Shown: positions 33,750 through 46,336, counted from the first letter of the stretch. The stretch is 64,000 nucleotides of DNA from Proteus terrae (GCF_003144325.1 NZ_PENS01000006.1:62001-126000), one strand, 5' to 3'. The notes: generated from the letters alone by a model not told the origin. Numbers and translations are program-made.

Positions 33750-34961
33750 GTGAAGAATCGCACTATAGGCAGTGTTTTTATTGTTGCAGGAACAACAATT
33801 GGGGCTGGTATGCTGGCAATGCCATTAGCTGCCGTGGGTATTGGCTTTAGCACGATGATGTTATTGCTTATTGGCTTATGGTTATTGATGAGCTATACCG
33901 CATTACTGCTGGTGGAAGTTTATCAATACAACGATCCTCATACAGGTCTCGGCTCTATCGCAAAACGCTATCTCGGTGTAGGTGGTCAAGTTATCACTGG
34001 CCTCGCACTGTTGCTATTAATGTATGCGTTAACGACCGCTTATATTAGTGGTGCAGGTGAACTACTTTCGGCTACCCTTTCATCTTGGATTGGTCATGAG
34101 CTTTCTATCACTCAAGGTATTATTATCTTTACAGTGATTGGCGGAGCTGTAGTAGGAATTGGTACAACATCGGTCGATATGATTAATCGCCTATTATTTA
34201 CCGCAAAAGTCTTTTTCCTTATATTCATGCTGATTGTGATGTTACCTCACGTTGAGTCGGTAAACTTGACCTCAATGCCTGTAGAATATGGACTTATCCT
34301 TTCTGCGGTTCCTGTTATTTTTACCTCATTTGGTTTCCACGGTAGTGTGCCAAGTATCGTAAGTTACATGAATGGCGATATTAAAAAGCTACGTATTATC
34401 TTTATTATTGGTAGTGCTATTCCGCTTGTTGCTTATATCTTATGGCAAATTGCCACATTAGGTGCCATCCCAACAAATACTTTTATGGGAATTATGGCGC
34501 AGCAATCGGGATTAAATGGCTTACTGACTGCTATTCGTGATGTTGTTGCTACACCTCGCGTGAATATTGCAGTTAACCTATTTGCTGCATTGGCTTTAGC
34601 TACTTCATTCCTTGGTGTTGCATTAGGGCTATTTGATTATCTTGCAGATCTCTTTAAGCGTAGCAATCGCGCTACTGGGCGCATGCAATCAAGCCTGTTA
34701 ACCTTTGTTCCACCTTTGGTTTGTGCGCTTTATTTCCCTAACTTTGTGCAAGCATTAGCTTATGCGGCTATTGCACTGTCAATTTTAGCATTACTTCTAC
34801 CGGCTTTATTAGTATGGAAAGTCAGACAAGAACGAAATGGTACTGATAAATACAAAGTTAAAGGTGGGAAAAGTGCATTAGGTATTGTATTTACTTGTGG
34901 CCTGGTGGTTATTGGTATTCAAGTCGCCATCACTTTTGGTTTATTACCTCAAGTTGGCTAA
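33750..34961 (+). CDS. tyrP: Tyrosine permease TyrP
   Basis: The 403-residue carrier of the aromatic/hydroxy amino acid permease family has eleven hydrophobic helices and the same length as E. coli TyrP. Family signatures include [20 protein letters not shown] at the N-terminus, [19 protein letters not shown] and [19 protein letters not shown]. It imports tyrosine with protons. The start is a GTG with GAGG upstream, supported by alignment to MKNRTLGSVF of E. coli. Confidence 0.94.
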   Translation: MKNRTIGSVFIVAGTTIGAGMLAMPLAAVGIGFSTMMLLLIGLWLLMSYTALLLVEVYQYNDPHTGLGSIAKRYLGVGGQVITGLALLLLMYALTTAYISGAGELLSATLSSWIGHELSITQGIIIFTVIGGAVVGIGTTSVDMINRLLFTAKVFFLIFMLIVMLPHVESVNLTSMPVEYGLILSAVPVIFTSFGFHGSVPSIVSYMNGDIKKLRIIFIIGSAIPLVAYILWQIATLGAIPTNTFMGIMAQQSGLNGLLTAIRDVVATPRVNIAVNLFAALALATSFLGVALGLFDYLADLFKRSNRATGRMQSSLLTFVPPLVCALYFPNFVQALAYAAIALSILALLLPALLVWKVRQERNGTDKYKVKGGKSALGIVFTCGLVVIGIQVAITFGLLPQVG

Positions 34962-34981
34962 CTCCCTTTCTTATAGGCGAC

Positions 34982-35019
34982 AAAAAAGCAGGTGCTGATT
35001 TTAGACACCTGCTTTTTTT
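34982..35019. terminator. Bidirectional terminator tyrP/yfaZ
   Basis: The stem AAAAAAGCAGGTG/CACCTGCTTTTTT around an 11-base loop is flanked by A and T runs, serving both convergent genes. Confidence 0.85.
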
Positions 35020-35040
35020 GATTCAGATATAGCGTCTAGA

Positions 35041-35583
35041 TTAGAAACTTAAACCGGCACCCACATAGAAACCATCAGCTAATTTATTATTACTTCTATT
35101 ATGTGAGTTTTCGATTTCAATCACGCGATAACCAGCATTAACATGCAATGGTTTAAATACCGTTAATTGTGCACCCACATCAGCTTCATAATAAGATTTG
35201 CTACCAGAGGTTAATCCTTCAGGAGATGCATAGGCTTCGCCATACACACTTAAAGAAGGCAGAACATTCCAGTTAAGACCCACACCACCCGCTAAAGCAG
35301 CACCATCATCACCATTTTTGGGTGCTAAATAAAGTGCTTTACCACCAACACTTGCTGAAAAAGGCCCTAATGGCAGAGCAAACTTTGCACCTAGGCTACC
35401 TAATTGACCATCATGATCACTACGAGCCCAGTTACCATTAAAAGAAAGACCCGCATTAGGATTGCCTAATCCTGCGCGAACGTCTGTATAATGCTCACCC
35501 GCTTGAATATTCATTGATACCGCATTGGCATTTGCCGCCATAAATAGTGTACTTATAGCGCCGACCAATAAATATTTTTTCAT
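35041..35583 (-). CDS. yfaZ: YfaZ family outer-membrane protein
   Basis: The 180-residue protein has a cleavable signal peptide (MKKYLLVGAISTLFMAANAN, then AVS). It has alternating amphipathic strands ending in an aromatic residue (DGFYVGAGLSF), as in outer-membrane beta-barrels. It fits the YfaZ family, whose role is unknown. I chose the ATG at 35583 because it gives a proper signal peptide and has GGGGT upstream; the frame is open 16 codons further. Confidence 0.82.
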   Translation of the reverse strand: MKKYLLVGAISTLFMAANANAVSMNIQAGEHYTDVRAGLGNPNAGLSFNGNWARSDHDGQLGSLGAKFALPLGPFSASVGGKALYLAPKNGDDGAALAGGVGLNWNVLPSLSVYGEAYASPEGLTSGSKSYYEADVGAQLTVFKPLHVNAGYRVIEIENSHNRSNNKLADGFYVGAGLSF

Positions 35584-35867
35584 TGTTATTACCCCAGCAA
35601 ATAATTGTCCTAACTTATAATTATACAACAAATTTATTAAACAACTTGACTCAAAATTGAAAGATAATCTGTAGAATTTTCAATCTATGTAAATAAGTTA
35701 CATCTATCAATATTATTGGTCTAATTGGTTTTATTAATGGATTTAATATTGCTAAAGTGGAATTACAGTCAATATTAACCATAATAAATATAAGGCTGTT
35801 CGCTTCGTTTTATTCACACATGCTATTTTTTTAGATCGTTTACTATTTCATAAACTGGAGATATGTG

Positions 35868-37322
35868 ATGGAAAAGAAAAAGCTAACAACGGCGTCAGGC
35901 GCACCTGTTGTAGACAATAATAACTCAATGACAGCAGGCCCTCGTGGTCCGATGTTACTTCAAGATGTCTGGTTTTTAGAAAAACTAGCTCACTTTGATC
36001 GTGAAGTTATTCCAGAAAGACGTATGCACGCAAAAGGCTCTGGTGCTTTTGGTACATTTAAAGTCACTCACGATATTACGAAATATACTCGCGCTAAAAT
36101 TTTCTCTAAAGTGGGTAAAAAAACAGAAATGTTTGCTCGCTTTTCAACTGTTGCTGGTGAAAGAGGTGCCGCAGACGCCGAACGCGATATTCGTGGCTTT
36201 GCGTTAAAATTTTATACTGAAGAAGGTAATTGGGATATGGTGGGTAATAACACTCCTGTTTTCTACCTTCGCGATGCGCTGAAATTCCCAGACTTAAACC
36301 ACGTTGTAAAACGTGATCCTAAAACCAACCTACGCAATATGGCATATAAATGGGATTTCTTCTCTCATTTACCAGAAGCTTTACACCAATTAACTATTGA
36401 TATGAGTGACCGTGGTTTACCACAAAGCTATCGTTTTATTCACGGTTTTGGTAGCCATACTTATAGCTTTATTAATAAAGATAATGAGCGTTTCTGGGTT
36501 AAATTTCACTTCCGTTGCCAACAAGGTATTAAAAACTTGATGGATGATGAAGCTGAGACTCTGGTTGGTAAAGATAGAGAAAGCTCACAACGTGATTTAT
36601 TTGATGCGATTGAACGCGGTGATTTCCCTCGCTGGAATTTACAAATTCAAGTGATGCCAGAAAAAGAAGCGTCAAAAGTCCCTTATAATCCTTTCGATTT
36701 AACTAAAGTTTGGCCTCATGCTGACTATCCATTAATTGATGTGGGCTATTTCGAGCTAAACCGTAACCCTGAAAACTATTTTTCTGATGTAGAGCAAGCA
36801 GCATTTAGCCCTGCCAACATTGTTCCGGGCATTGGCTTCTCCCCAGATAAGATGTTACAAGGTCGCCTATTCTCTTATGGTGATGCTCACCGTTATCGTT
36901 TAGGTGTTAATCATCATCAAATCCCTGTGAATGCGCCACAATGCCCATTCCATAATTATCATCGTGATGGTGCAATGCGTGTTGATGGTAATAGTGGTAG
37001 CGGTATTACTTATGAGCCCAATAATGGTGGTATGTTCCAAGAACAGCCTAATTTTAAAGAGCCACCATTATCAATTGAAGGTGCTGCAGATCACTGGAAC
37101 CATCGTGAAGACGAAGATTATTTCAGCCAACCTCGCGCACTGTATGAATTACTGAGTGATGAAGAGCATCAACGTATGTTTTCTCGCATCGCAGGTGAAT
37201 TAATTCAAGCAAGTAAAGATACACAAAAACGTCAAATTGCCTTATTTAAGAAAGTTCATCCTGAATATGGTGCTGGTGTTGAAAAAGCAATGAAAGCATT
37301 AGCAAAAAAAGACGCTAAATAA
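35868..37322 (+). CDS. katA: Catalase KatA (monofunctional heme catalase)
   Basis: The 484-residue small-subunit catalase removes hydrogen peroxide. It matches the structurally studied Proteus mirabilis catalase. The catalytic His54 follows Met53 ([12 protein letters not shown]), the residue found as methionine sulfone in that enzyme. The distal Asn lies in [10 protein letters not shown], and the proximal heme Tyr lies in [12 protein letters not shown] near 337. An upstream in-frame GTG gives one extra residue; the ATG at 35868 is preferred, with GGAG upstream. Confidence 0.96.
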   Translation: MEKKKLTTASGAPVVDNNNSMTAGPRGPMLLQDVWFLEKLAHFDREVIPERRMHAKGSGAFGTFKVTHDITKYTRAKIFSKVGKKTEMFARFSTVAGERGAADAERDIRGFALKFYTEEGNWDMVGNNTPVFYLRDALKFPDLNHVVKRDPKTNLRNMAYKWDFFSHLPEALHQLTIDMSDRGLPQSYRFIHGFGSHTYSFINKDNERFWVKFHFRCQQGIKNLMDDEAETLVGKDRESSQRDLFDAIERGDFPRWNLQIQVMPEKEASKVPYNPFDLTKVWPHADYPLIDVGYFELNRNPENYFSDVEQAAFSPANIVPGIGFSPDKMLQGRLFSYGDAHRYRLGVNHHQIPVNAPQCPFHNYHRDGAMRVDGNSGSGITYEPNNGGMFQEQPNFKEPPLSIEGAADHWNHREDEDYFSQPRALYELLSDEEHQRMFSRIAGELIQASKDTQKRQIALFKKVHPEYGAGVEKAMKALAKKDAK

Positions 37323-37364
37323 CCGTATAATAAGAAGCCCTGTGAGCAACTCGGCAAAAATAAT

Positions 37365-37388
37365 AAGGCGCCTTCGGGCGCCTTTCTC
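37365..37388 (+). terminator. Terminator of katA
   Basis: AAGGCGCC and GGCGCCTT pair around a TTCG tetraloop, followed by TCTC. It has a very stable stem but a short T-tract. Confidence 0.75.
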
Positions 37389-37522
37389 TAATAATCTTTA
37401 GGACTTATTGTCTATTTTATGCTCATCATTTTAACCATGACGAACAGAAATTCAAATTACTTTTATCTACCTTTTATATTAGAAATAGAATTTTGATAGG
37501 AGGATCGACAAACACACCATTA

Positions 37523-38953
37523 TTACTTCAACAATTGCCCTTTCATCCATTGTTGTACTTGTTTACGAGAGATTTTTATTCCCCCATTTTTAAGGCTTTC
37601 AGGAAGTTGTAAGCAAGCAACAGGTCTTTGAAATCCGGCTAATCGAGAGTGATACCACTGTGGTAATTGATTAATGATTTCAATATCAGCATCAACAACT
37701 GCAACCGGACGTTGTCCAAATTCGGCATCATCGATAGGGACAACAAAAGATTGGCTAACACTTGGATGTGTATTAAGAATTTTTTCAATATCTTCCGGTT
37801 GGATCCCTTCGCCAGCACTGAAAAAAAGATTGTCCAAACGGCCTAAAACACACCATTCTTCGGCACTAAAACAACCTTTATCTCGCGTTGAATACCAACC
37901 ATCAGCCGTAAGCGATAGCGGTTTTAATTGACCATCAAACCAATAACCTAATGCGATGCTGTCAGACATTACCTGGAGCTCATCATTCACTAACCTAACA
38001 CTTTTGCCTTTTAGTGGAAGCCCTACTCCAGCTTTACCATCCGCACGCTTGGCACAAACGGTCGATGCCATTTCTGTCATGCCGTAACCACACCAGCATT
38101 GAATTCCCCAATGTTCTGCTTCTTGCGTTAGCTCAATAGGGATCATTGCTCCGCCTAATAAAACAGATTTTAGGGTAATAGGTTGTTGATTATCTTGTTG
38201 CGCTCTATTTTGTAAGAAGCGCCATAATTGTGTGGGAACTAAAGAGGCATGAGTGCAACCTTGCAAAGCATCTACAAAAGGATGCATTTCACGCACCACC
38301 AGCGTTGCTCCGCGTAATAACCAGCGCCAAAGTATACCTTGTCCTGAAACATGAAATAGAGGCAAAGAAAGTAACCAACTATCCCCTTTTTCCAAAGGCA
38401 TTAATGATAAAACACCCATTGCACTGCAAAGATGTGCATCAAAAGTGTGTACCGCGGCTTTAGGTAAACCTGATGAACCTGATGTCAAAATAAGTGTTGC
38501 CATACGAGATGGCTCCCATAAAACATCATTTACTGTTTGAGTTTTATATTGACGTGACATGTTATCTAGTTCAATACCACTAAGATCAAGCAATGTTGCA
38601 TTTAAATCTAGCGATATTTCACTCAAATCAGCATAAAAATCAATGCGTAAGTGAGGCAATAATTCATCAAGTAAAGATTTTGGAAGCTGTGGATTTAAAG
38701 GTAAAACCTTTGCACCACATTGAAAAATAGCGAGCAATGCGAAAACAAGATTAATGTGATTTTTTCCACGCAACAGCACAGTGCTTTGTGTATCAATACC
38801 TTGTTTAGCAAAATTATTAGCTAACTGATTTATATGACAACTTAGTTGTTGCCATGTAATTGGTGAAACACCTGAAATGATGGCCGTTTCATTTGGGTAT
38901 AATTGTGCCCAGTGATGCCACGGCCATTGTTTAAATGGAACTACTGTTGCCAT
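37523..38953 (-). CDS. menE: o-Succinylbenzoate-CoA ligase MenE
   Basis: The 476-residue acyl-adenylating enzyme converts o-succinylbenzoate to its CoA thioester. It has the ANL superfamily P-loop ([17 protein letters not shown] at about 150-166), the [11 protein letters not shown] motif, the [11 protein letters not shown] hinge and the catalytic Lys in NGGIKISRK near the end. It is the last gene of the men operon and overlaps menC by 13 bases. No strong terminator is seen after it. Confidence 0.95.
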   Translation of the reverse strand: MATVVPFKQWPWHHWAQLYPNETAIISGVSPITWQQLSCHINQLANNFAKQGIDTQSTVLLRGKNHINLVFALLAIFQCGAKVLPLNPQLPKSLLDELLPHLRIDFYADLSEISLDLNATLLDLSGIELDNMSRQYKTQTVNDVLWEPSRMATLILTSGSSGLPKAAVHTFDAHLCSAMGVLSLMPLEKGDSWLLSLPLFHVSGQGILWRWLLRGATLVVREMHPFVDALQGCTHASLVPTQLWRFLQNRAQQDNQQPITLKSVLLGGAMIPIELTQEAEHWGIQCWCGYGMTEMASTVCAKRADGKAGVGLPLKGKSVRLVNDELQVMSDSIALGYWFDGQLKPLSLTADGWYSTRDKGCFSAEEWCVLGRLDNLFFSAGEGIQPEDIEKILNTHPSVSQSFVVPIDDAEFGQRPVAVVDADIEIINQLPQWYHSRLAGFQRPVACLQLPESLKNGGIKISRKQVQQWMKGQLLK

Positions 38954-39912
38954 ACTGTCTCTAGTTGTTCAAGAGAGATAAGCGGAATGTCCACATTTGG
39001 CCAAGGACGAATAAGTTGTTGTTTAATCAAATCAACAGTATCGAGCCCCGGAATGCTATTAGGTGTTAACCATTGTGCAATTCTGGCTAATTGAGTGAGT
39101 CCGAAACTACTTTCAATACTTGAACTGATAATAGCATCTAACCCCAACGCATTTGCTTGTTTAACAAGCATTTGACAGCGTTCAAGACTTCCCACTAACG
39201 TAGGCTTAATAACAATCGTTGTTACACCAGGTTGTAGTTTTACTTCAAAACCATCATCACGCACCGTTTCATCCCAAGCGATGTTAATACCTGTTGCTTG
39301 AGAAAAAGCCAGTGACTCTTCTGGTGTTTTGCAAGGCTCTTCTAAAAACGCAATACGGTCACGCCATTGCGGATTAACATACTTTGCAAAGCCTTCTGCT
39401 TTTGCTGGTGTCCAGCTTCGATTGGCATCAAGTCTTAGTTTTAAGTCAGGGATAGCTTCTAATAACAGGTTAACAACGATCCCATCACGCACTGCTTCAT
39501 ATAAGCCAACCTTGATTTTAGCGACCTTTTCACCTTCCATATCATTAAGGCTTAAAATCAAATCATCAGGATCGCCATTACATAAAGGTGCGGCACGATA
39601 ATTCGCATCTTGTGGCAATGTACCTTCCAGCTCTGCTAATGCACAGCTAATACCAAAAGCCACACTTGGCAGTTCACTATGAACAGGGTTTTCACCCGCG
39701 CACCAAGCTGTTAACCAAGATTGTGCAGCTTCTTGTGCTTGTTCTAAAGTTTCACGGCTAAACTCAGGAAGAGGTGAAATTTCACCCCACCCTTGTTTGC
39801 CATTTTGCTCTAAACAGACAAGAAAACCATCACGCGTTTTTAGCCTTTGATAGCGCAGAACAACGCCTGCATCTACAGGTAGGCTGAATGAATAGAGTTT
39901 GGCGTTTCGCAT
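38941..39912 (-). CDS. menC: o-Succinylbenzoate synthase MenC
   Basis: This 323-residue enolase-superfamily enzyme dehydrates SHCHC to o-succinylbenzoate. The catalytic lysine pair motif KIKVG (about 131-135), the metal ligands in [15 protein letters not shown] and AWDETVRDD, and the second Lys in [11 protein letters not shown] are all visible. Its ATG overlaps the menB stop (TAATG), implying coupled translation. Confidence 0.95.
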   Translation of the reverse strand: MRNAKLYSFSLPVDAGVVLRYQRLKTRDGFLVCLEQNGKQGWGEISPLPEFSRETLEQAQEAAQSWLTAWCAGENPVHSELPSVAFGISCALAELEGTLPQDANYRAAPLCNGDPDDLILSLNDMEGEKVAKIKVGLYEAVRDGIVVNLLLEAIPDLKLRLDANRSWTPAKAEGFAKYVNPQWRDRIAFLEEPCKTPEESLAFSQATGINIAWDETVRDDGFEVKLQPGVTTIVIKPTLVGSLERCQMLVKQANALGLDAIISSSIESSFGLTQLARIAQWLTPNSIPGLDTVDLIKQQLIRPWPNVDIPLISLEQLETVWQQ

Positions 39913-40769
39913 TATGGGTTACGTTTAAATCGAGTGAAATCAGGTTGACGTTTTTCGTTAAAGGCGTTGCGACCTTCTTGACCTTCATCAGTCATATAGA
40001 ACAGCATAGTTGCATTACCCGCTAATTCTTGAAGGCCAGCTTGACCATCACAATCTGCATTTAATGCAGCTTTCAAGCAACGTAATGCCATTGGGCTATT
40101 TTCCAGCATTTCACGACACCAGCGTACTGTTTCTTTTTCAAGATCTGCGTAAGGAACAACAGTGTTAACCAAGCCCATTTCTAATGCTTCTTTTGCATCA
40201 TATTGACGGCATAAGAACCAAATTTCGCGTGCTTTCTTTTGACCAACAATGCGAGCCATATAAGAAGCGCCCCAGCCACCATCAAAAGAACCAACTTTAG
40301 GGCCAGTTTGACCAAAAATAGCGTTTTCAGCAGCGATAGTTAAGTCACACATCATATGAAGTACATGACCACCACCGATAGAATAACCTGCAACCATTGC
40401 TACAACAGGTTTTGGACAAGTACGGATTTGGCGTTGGAAATCTAGCACATTCAGGTGATGAGTACCGCTATCATCGCGATATCCGCCGTAATCGCCACGA
40501 ATTTTTTGGTCGCCACCTGCACAGAATGCTTTTTCACCCGCACCCGTTAAAATGATAGTACCAATTGTGTCATCATAACGTGCATCAGCTAATGCTTGGA
40601 TCATCTCTTTCACTGTCAAAGGACGAAAAGCATTACGCACTTGCGGGCGGTTAATCGTAATTTTTGCAATGCCATCGACTGATTTATGATAAAGGATATC
40701 TTCAAAACCTTCAGAACAATCCTGCCATTCAATCGGTGCATATAATTTTTCTTCGCTCGGGTAAAGCAT
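39912..40769 (-). CDS. menB: 1,4-Dihydroxy-2-naphthoyl-CoA synthase MenB
   Basis: This 285-residue crotonase-fold enzyme closes the naphthoquinone ring. The oxyanion-hole segment [17 protein letters not shown], the [14 protein letters not shown] stretch and the [20 protein letters not shown] active-site loop are typical of MenB. It lies between menH and menC in the same operon. Confidence 0.97.
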   Translation of the reverse strand: MLYPSEEKLYAPIEWQDCSEGFEDILYHKSVDGIAKITINRPQVRNAFRPLTVKEMIQALADARYDDTIGTIILTGAGEKAFCAGGDQKIRGDYGGYRDDSGTHHLNVLDFQRQIRTCPKPVVAMVAGYSIGGGHVLHMMCDLTIAAENAIFGQTGPKVGSFDGGWGASYMARIVGQKKAREIWFLCRQYDAKEALEMGLVNTVVPYADLEKETVRWCREMLENSPMALRCLKAALNADCDGQAGLQELAGNATMLFYMTDEGQEGRNAFNEKRQPDFTRFKRNP

Positions 40770-40781
40770 AATTAGGTTCCT

Positions 40782-41549
40782 TTAACCAAAGAGGGATAAA
40801 ACATGATTTATCACCGCAGCATAAGCAATAGGCTGTGCCTGATGGGCATTATGACCAGCATGCGGGATAGTCGTTAATGGCAGCGAATATTGCTGCGCAA
40901 TAGATTGAAATTTATTATCTTTTTCACCACAAAGCCAAATAAATGGCAAAGTGAGTTGCTGTAATTCTGTAACAAGCCAAGGCTGATTACCTAAAGAAAG
41001 TGTTTCTAAACTTTCTGCAATACAAAAACCCGCATTACGGCAACGTTTTTCAACGAATAACTGGCGTTTATCATCACTTAAATCGGCAAATACCGGTTGC
41101 TGATACCACTGTGTTAATACGTCTCTGATAGGCTCATTACGAAAACGTTCAGCCCAGCGTTTATCATGTGCAAGGCGGCTTTGTCTTTCCGTTGCATCAT
41201 ATAACCCCGGATTTCCGCCCTCCACAATCAATCCCATTAATCCTGTAGTATCGCCAAAACACGCGTGATACATAGAGATTCTGCCACCTAACGAGTAGCC
41301 AATTAACCAATAATGGTTAATACCTTGCTCTTTAAGTGTGTCTGTTAGCAATGCACTAACTTCAACAAAATCTTTCGCACTGATAGAAGCAGAACCACCA
41401 TGACGAGGCAAATCAATCACAAGTGATGGATATTCATGGCAAGCCTGGATCACAGGCTCCCATTCAGAACCTTCACCTAATAGCCCATGCAACCAAACTA
41501 ACCAAGGCCCTTCATTATGGGTATTATATCGCTGACATGCTAAAGTCAT
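40782..41549 (-). CDS. menH: SHCHC synthase MenH
   Basis: The 255-residue alpha/beta-hydrolase-fold enzyme eliminates pyruvate from SEPHCHC. The nucleophile Ser86 lies in [11 protein letters not shown], at the same number as in E. coli, and the His of the triad lies in [10 protein letters not shown]. Its start overlaps the menD end by 26 bases, so translation is coupled. Confidence 0.94.
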   Translation of the reverse strand: MTLACQRYNTHNEGPWLVWLHGLLGEGSEWEPVIQACHEYPSLVIDLPRHGGSASISAKDFVEVSALLTDTLKEQGINHYWLIGYSLGGRISMYHACFGDTTGLMGLIVEGGNPGLYDATERQSRLAHDKRWAERFRNEPIRDVLTQWYQQPVFADLSDDKRQLFVEKRCRNAGFCIAESLETLSLGNQPWLVTELQQLTLPFIWLCGEKDNKFQSIAQQYSLPLTTIPHAGHNAHQAQPIAYAAVINHVLSLFG

Positions 41550-43218
41550 GAGATGTTACCTGTTTTACCAGCTGATTTAATGTTTTTGCACCATCAGTAT
41601 CATCAACAATTAATTCAATTAATGTCGTTGTTGGCGCCCCTGTCCAGCACGCCTGAACAGTCGTTAACAGTGCATCCCAATTTGTTGGTGATACATAATG
41701 CAAGCCAAACATTGCGGCTGCATGTTTGAAATTTAATGAGTGAGGCATACAGTAAAAACGTTCTCGTTCTGCCTCTGGCGTTGGTAGCATTGAGAATATT
41801 TGCCCACCGTTATTATTCACTACGATAATAACATTAGGCGCATAGACTTGTTGATGCAACGCTAGACTATTTAAATCATACAGTGCTGATAAATCGCCTA
41901 ATATTGTTAATGTTGGCTTTTCTGTTGCACGATGAACACCCGCAGATGTTGAAATCAAACCATCAATACCACTCGCACCTCGATTGCTCATCACAGGATA
42001 ACCTTCAGGCAACTGAGCAAATGCATCGATTAATCGTACTATCAGACTATTGCCAACAAATAACTGCCCATCATTAGGAAGTAATTTATCTAATCGGTGC
42101 GCAACCTGTGCTTCACCGAAATAATCCGTTATTTCACTGACTTTTTGATAGGTTTGTTTGGCTATATTAGTTAATACATTTGTCCACGGTGAATTATCAA
42201 CCGCAGGATGTGCCGTTAACCACTGCATCGGTGGTAATGTAAATTTCTCACCTTGATGATGACCAGGATCTAATCGTCCCGGAATAGGATCAATAATCCA
42301 ATACGTTTTTGGCGAACATCCTACTTGCCATTGTAATAAGCGTTTGCCTGTTAAACTTGAACCAAATTGAATAACGATTTCAGCTTTATTTAATTCTGAT
42401 TTTATCTGTGGATTATTCAACCATAAATCGGCACAAGGTAACGGTTGCCCAGTTTGTGATAATACATCACCCAATAAAGGCCAACCTAATTGTGAAGCCC
42501 ATTTTGCGACTTCAACACCCTCTTCTGGGCTAATACGTCCTGCAATAACTACACCTTTTTTTTGACGCAATGCATTCCACTGAGAATGCATAGTGGCAGA
42601 GGTAAAAAGTGTTTCTTGTAGCCACGGTTTATCACTTTGCCACCAATCCCCTAAAGCTTCAGTCCATGGAGTCGATGTTTCAACATCATCACCATATAAA
42701 GGTTCTGCAAAAGGGCAATTGACGTGTAATGCACCATGAACCAATGTATTCATGGCATTATCAAGGGTAGAAACTAACCAGCTTGCAGAAATATCTGCTG
42801 TTGGCCTTGGTAACGAGAGTGTCTGTGAAGGATGCGTTGCAAAAATACTTTGCTGGCGAATAGCTTGGTTTGCACCACAATCAATTAATTCGGGCGGTCT
42901 ATCCGCGGTTAAAAAGACAACACGCTCACCCGTTAATCCGGCTTCAATTAACGCAGGATATAAATTGGCAACGGCGGTTCCCGATGTCACGATCACAGCG
43001 ACAGGCTCTTTAGTTGCTTTTGCGAGACCCAAAGCTAAATGACCAAGACCACGCTCATCAAAATGCGTATGGCAGACTAATTTTTGATTGGCAGCCGCCG
43101 CAAGTGTTAAAGGGGTCGAACGAGATCCGGGGGCAATACAGATATGGCGTAAGCCATGACGAGTCAAAGTTTCGAGTATAACTTTAGCCCATTGGCGATT
43201 AAACGAACTATTAGACAT
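41524..43218 (-). CDS. menD: SEPHCHC synthase MenD
   Basis: The 564-residue thiamine-diphosphate enzyme adds 2-oxoglutarate-derived succinic semialdehyde to isochorismate. The N-terminal pyrimidine-binding part includes [19 protein letters not shown] with the catalytic Glu. The ThDP/Mg motif [10 protein letters not shown] at 441 continues to [10 protein letters not shown]. It is followed by menH. A TATAAT hexamer about 35 bases upstream (minus strand, 43252-43257) suggests its own promoter. Confidence 0.95.
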   Translation of the reverse strand: MSNSSFNRQWAKVILETLTRHGLRHICIAPGSRSTPLTLAAAANQKLVCHTHFDERGLGHLALGLAKATKEPVAVIVTSGTAVANLYPALIEAGLTGERVVFLTADRPPELIDCGANQAIRQQSIFATHPSQTLSLPRPTADISASWLVSTLDNAMNTLVHGALHVNCPFAEPLYGDDVETSTPWTEALGDWWQSDKPWLQETLFTSATMHSQWNALRQKKGVVIAGRISPEEGVEVAKWASQLGWPLLGDVLSQTGQPLPCADLWLNNPQIKSELNKAEIVIQFGSSLTGKRLLQWQVGCSPKTYWIIDPIPGRLDPGHHQGEKFTLPPMQWLTAHPAVDNSPWTNVLTNIAKQTYQKVSEITDYFGEAQVAHRLDKLLPNDGQLFVGNSLIVRLIDAFAQLPEGYPVMSNRGASGIDGLISTSAGVHRATEKPTLTILGDLSALYDLNSLALHQQVYAPNVIIVVNNNGGQIFSMLPTPEAERERFYCMPHSLNFKHAAAMFGLHYVSPTNWDALLTTVQACWTGAPTTTLIELIVDDTDGAKTLNQLVKQVTSHDFSMSAI

Positions 43219-43569
43219 TGATCATCCCAACAACGAAAACCTGCAATTGCTATTATAATATCTGTTCCTAAATACTTTTCCTTAGCCTAGTTCAATGAAC
43301 AGAAGTTTTCGTTAAATAAATCGTTAAAGAAAACACTCAAAAAGTGCATTATTTAGGCTAATCATCCACTCTATTTTCAATGAGCTCTTTTTTATCGTTA
43401 AGAATAGGAATAAATAGCGCTAGTGTTCTAAAGGATAGCATCAATTAGTTAACAATTAGCAGTGGTTATTTGAAGAGTAGCACTAAATAACTGACTTTAA
43501 AAAACTACTCATCAAATTTTGATTATTTCGCTGGTATTATTTATTCAAACTGAGATTATCTGTAAGAAA
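43219..43569. other. menF-menD spacer
   Basis: The 351 bases separate two genes that are adjacent in E. coli. Except for a TATAAT hexamer read toward menD (43252-43257), no gene or clear terminator is seen. The spacer is A+T-rich. Confidence 0.5.
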
Positions 43570-44916
43570 TTAATTCTCTTTTTCCAGCAATGTGCGTAAA
43601 CCTGCCGCTTTATTTTCGATTTCAGTCCACTCTTGCTGAGGATCAGATCCTGCAACAACTCCTGCACCAGCGTATAAAGTCAATGCATCATCGTGCAACT
43701 CACCACAACGTAAACTGACCGCAAATTCGGCATGAGGGAGAGATAAATATCCCGCAGAGCCCGCATACCAACGGCGCTCAAAAGGTTCATGCTTACGAAT
43801 AAATGCACGCGCGACACTTCTTGGTAAGCCACATACGGCTGCGGTTGGCTGTAATCGCTTTAAGCAATCGATGTCATCAGAGTCAATTAATTTACCATGT
43901 ATATAGCGACGAAGATGTTGCACTTTACGCAACCGGATAACATCCGCGGGTGAAACATCAATACCGTCAACTCCACCTTGTAATCGTTGGCAAATATCAT
44001 CAACTACAACCAGATTTTCATGTTGATTCTTCTTATCATTCATCAACCAATCTGCAAATTCAGTAGCTTGTTGCTCGTTATCAGAACTCGCGACTGTACC
44101 CGCTAACGCTTCGGTATAAAGCATCAACTCATCACGCTTATATAATCTTTCTGGGGTTGATCCCATAAATGCATCTGAAGGTGAAAACGCCAGCATATAG
44201 TGATAGCAATGATGATTAACATCACGGCTCGCTTTCATAAATTGGATCGCTTTCAGCGGGTTATCTAGAGTTAAGCATGTCGCTCTTGCAGGGACAACTT
44301 TTTCAAATAAACCTTGGCTAATTTCATCTAAGGCAATATTGAGATAGTGAGTCCACTGCTCTTGCGTTAAAGAGTGATTAACATGAGTAACAGAAACAGA
44401 AAGCGGTTCAATTTCTACAGCTTGATTTAATGTTTGCAGAAAATCCAATGTATTTTGCTTATCACCTTCATCCAACATATTTAGATGAACAGAAAGCTGT
44501 TGCTGGTGGCGCCTAATCTCAATGCGAGGCAAAAAAAGGTAGGCATCATCGCCTTTTATTTTATCAATGCGGCCTGGAATAATGGTATCCCATGCATTTA
44601 AGCCCCAAATACGCACATCATCACTGTCTGCATCACAATGATGTAAACCTAAAAATTGGCAAGCATCTTGAATATGATTAAAGCAGCGTAATTGCCCACA
44701 AGCGGCGACTTCTTCATGCTCATCGCGATGTTGCCAATAAAATTGGGGATAATGCGACTGTGCAGCAAGCCATGAGAGCAATGAAAATGAAACCTCTGAT
44801 GGCAAGGTGACTTTCAAATGTAAAAGATTACCTTGTGCTGTCAGATTTATATTTTTAACTTTTTCGTACAGTGTCGAAAACACAGGATTAACCTTTTCCA
44901 CTCCAAATACCCACAA
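43570..44916 (-). CDS. menF: Isochorismate synthase MenF
   Basis: The enzyme (up to 448 residues) converts chorismate to isochorismate. The chorismate-binding domain is clear: MGSTPERLYKR, LQPTAAVCGLPRSVA, WYAGSAGYLSLPHAEFA and YAGAGVVAGSDPQQEW. The start is uncertain: the longest frame begins with TTG (44916) and a GTG lies at 44901, with neither having a good ribosome-binding site. It is divergent from the xaxAB-like genes. Confidence 0.93.
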   Translation of the reverse strand: MWVFGVEKVNPVFSTLYEKVKNINLTAQGNLLHLKVTLPSEVSFSLLSWLAAQSHYPQFYWQHRDEHEEVAACGQLRCFNHIQDACQFLGLHHCDADSDDVRIWGLNAWDTIIPGRIDKIKGDDAYLFLPRIEIRRHQQQLSVHLNMLDEGDKQNTLDFLQTLNQAVEIEPLSVSVTHVNHSLTQEQWTHYLNIALDEISQGLFEKVVPARATCLTLDNPLKAIQFMKASRDVNHHCYHYMLAFSPSDAFMGSTPERLYKRDELMLYTEALAGTVASSDNEQQATEFADWLMNDKKNQHENLVVVDDICQRLQGGVDGIDVSPADVIRLRKVQHLRRYIHGKLIDSDDIDCLKRLQPTAAVCGLPRSVARAFIRKHEPFERRWYAGSAGYLSLPHAEFAVSLRCGELHDDALTLYAGAGVVAGSDPQQEWTEIENKAAGLRTLLEKEN

Positions 44917-45110
44917 CTAATTAAAAGGAAGATTATACGTCTCTATACAAATTATCAAAGGGTTGATTAATTATAACCTTTGTCATTTATCAAAGTTTTG
45001 TATTTTTCATGTTACAAAGTAGATGTATTAATCTAAAAACTTAAATCGTGAACAAATCATTTTAAGGCTGAACTGTATAGGCGAAAAACATTATACATAA
45101 GAGGGGTTAT

Positions 45111-46322
45111 ATGGATACAACCATCTTTGAACAAGTAGATAAATTTATCGAAGTGCCCGATGTTCCTAAAGTTGCACTCAGTTTAATATTAGGAATAGAT
45201 ATCGAAAATGGCCGATTACCGGGAATTGTAACTGCTCCTGATTTAATTAAGATAAAATCTTATATTAATAAAGCGCTTTCACTTCCTTACAAATTAGATG
45301 ATGTAATAGATTTTATTGGTTACAACCAAATAAGCATACAACAACTTTTACCAGAAAGCATTTTATCTCTTTTTATCAAAATACGAGAGCATGCCTTAGA
45401 ATGGAATAAGATAGAATATTCAATAAAACAACAAGCAATTGATTTAGAAATTATTGGTAGAGAGATTACTTCTACAGGTGAAAATATTATTTCATTTATT
45501 AATCAAATGCCGTTACTTACTAAAATATCAACAACCATGCATGATCTTTCTGAGCAAGAGTTAGCCAACATCAAATATACCTCTCAAGATAAACAAGTTT
45601 CCATTCAACTTATTCATATATTAGAAAGTATGAAAGAAGATATTGAAACTGAGCGAGATAAAACACTTAAATTAAAAGAGAACTTATCCACGTTCAGAAG
45701 TAAAATTATGGGTGAAAAAGACAGTAAAAATGTAACTCATCACTCTATTTATCATGAAATTCTTAATAAAAAGAGACTCATTAATGAATTTTATAATAAA
45801 AATAATCCTCTATTAAGTGATGAACGTAATTTACTGATTGAAGATATTTCAATACTGAAAGAAGAATATAAAAACTATGTTATCCTTGCTTTTACAGGGC
45901 TTGCTGCGGGCATTATCGGCGTTATTATTACTGGTGGAATTTTTGGTTCAAAAGCTGAAAATATTCGTAAAAAAAGAAATCAATTAATTGATAAAGTAAA
46001 AAGCCTCAATAAAGAGATAGATATTTACACCAACCTATCACTACATTTAAATTCACTTTATATTGAACTGGAAGAGATACAACAACTTATCGAAGATACA
46101 AATATGGCACTAGAGCATATTGAATATGTTTGGCAAGCCATATTAACGGAAATAGAAGCATCAATTAATAATTTCAACAAAATAAACAATGCATTAGAAC
46201 TTATTAAGTTTAGTATTTATCTAGAAAAAATCATTTCACCTTGGTATATGGTAATTGGTTATTCAAAAGAGATCTTAATCTCTTTCGATAATGCTCTCTC
46301 TTCTTTTTACTCCTCAAATTAA
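45111..46322 (+). CDS. xaxA: XaxA/YaxA-type pore-forming toxin subunit A
   Basis: The 403-residue almost wholly helical protein matches the alpha-xenorhabdolysin subunit A family (XaxA, YaxA, PaxA). Long coiled helices flank a single hydrophobic hairpin-like segment at about 256-280 (NYVILAFTGLAAGIIG, then VIITGGIFG). It is followed by the basic GSKAENIRKKRNQL stretch characteristic of the family. XaxA-type proteins bind target membranes and activate XaxB to form large cytolytic pores. There is no signal peptide, as in the family. The ribosome-binding site GAGGGG precedes the ATG. The B gene follows 14 bases later. The gene is visibly A+T-richer than the men and nuo genes around it, consistent with acquisition. 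Confidence 0.85.
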   Translation: MDTTIFEQVDKFIEVPDVPKVALSLILGIDIENGRLPGIVTAPDLIKIKSYINKALSLPYKLDDVIDFIGYNQISIQQLLPESILSLFIKIREHALEWNKIEYSIKQQAIDLEIIGREITSTGENIISFINQMPLLTKISTTMHDLSEQELANIKYTSQDKQVSIQLIHILESMKEDIETERDKTLKLKENLSTFRSKIMGEKDSKNVTHHSIYHEILNKKRLINEFYNKNNPLLSDERNLLIEDISILKEEYKNYVILAFTGLAAGIIGVIITGGIFGSKAENIRKKRNQLIDKVKSLNKEIDIYTNLSLHLNSLYIELEEIQQLIEDTNMALEHIEYVWQAILTEIEASINNFNKINNALELIKFSIYLEKIISPWYMVIGYSKEILISFDNALSSFYSSN

Positions 46323-46336
46323 CAAAGGGAATTGTT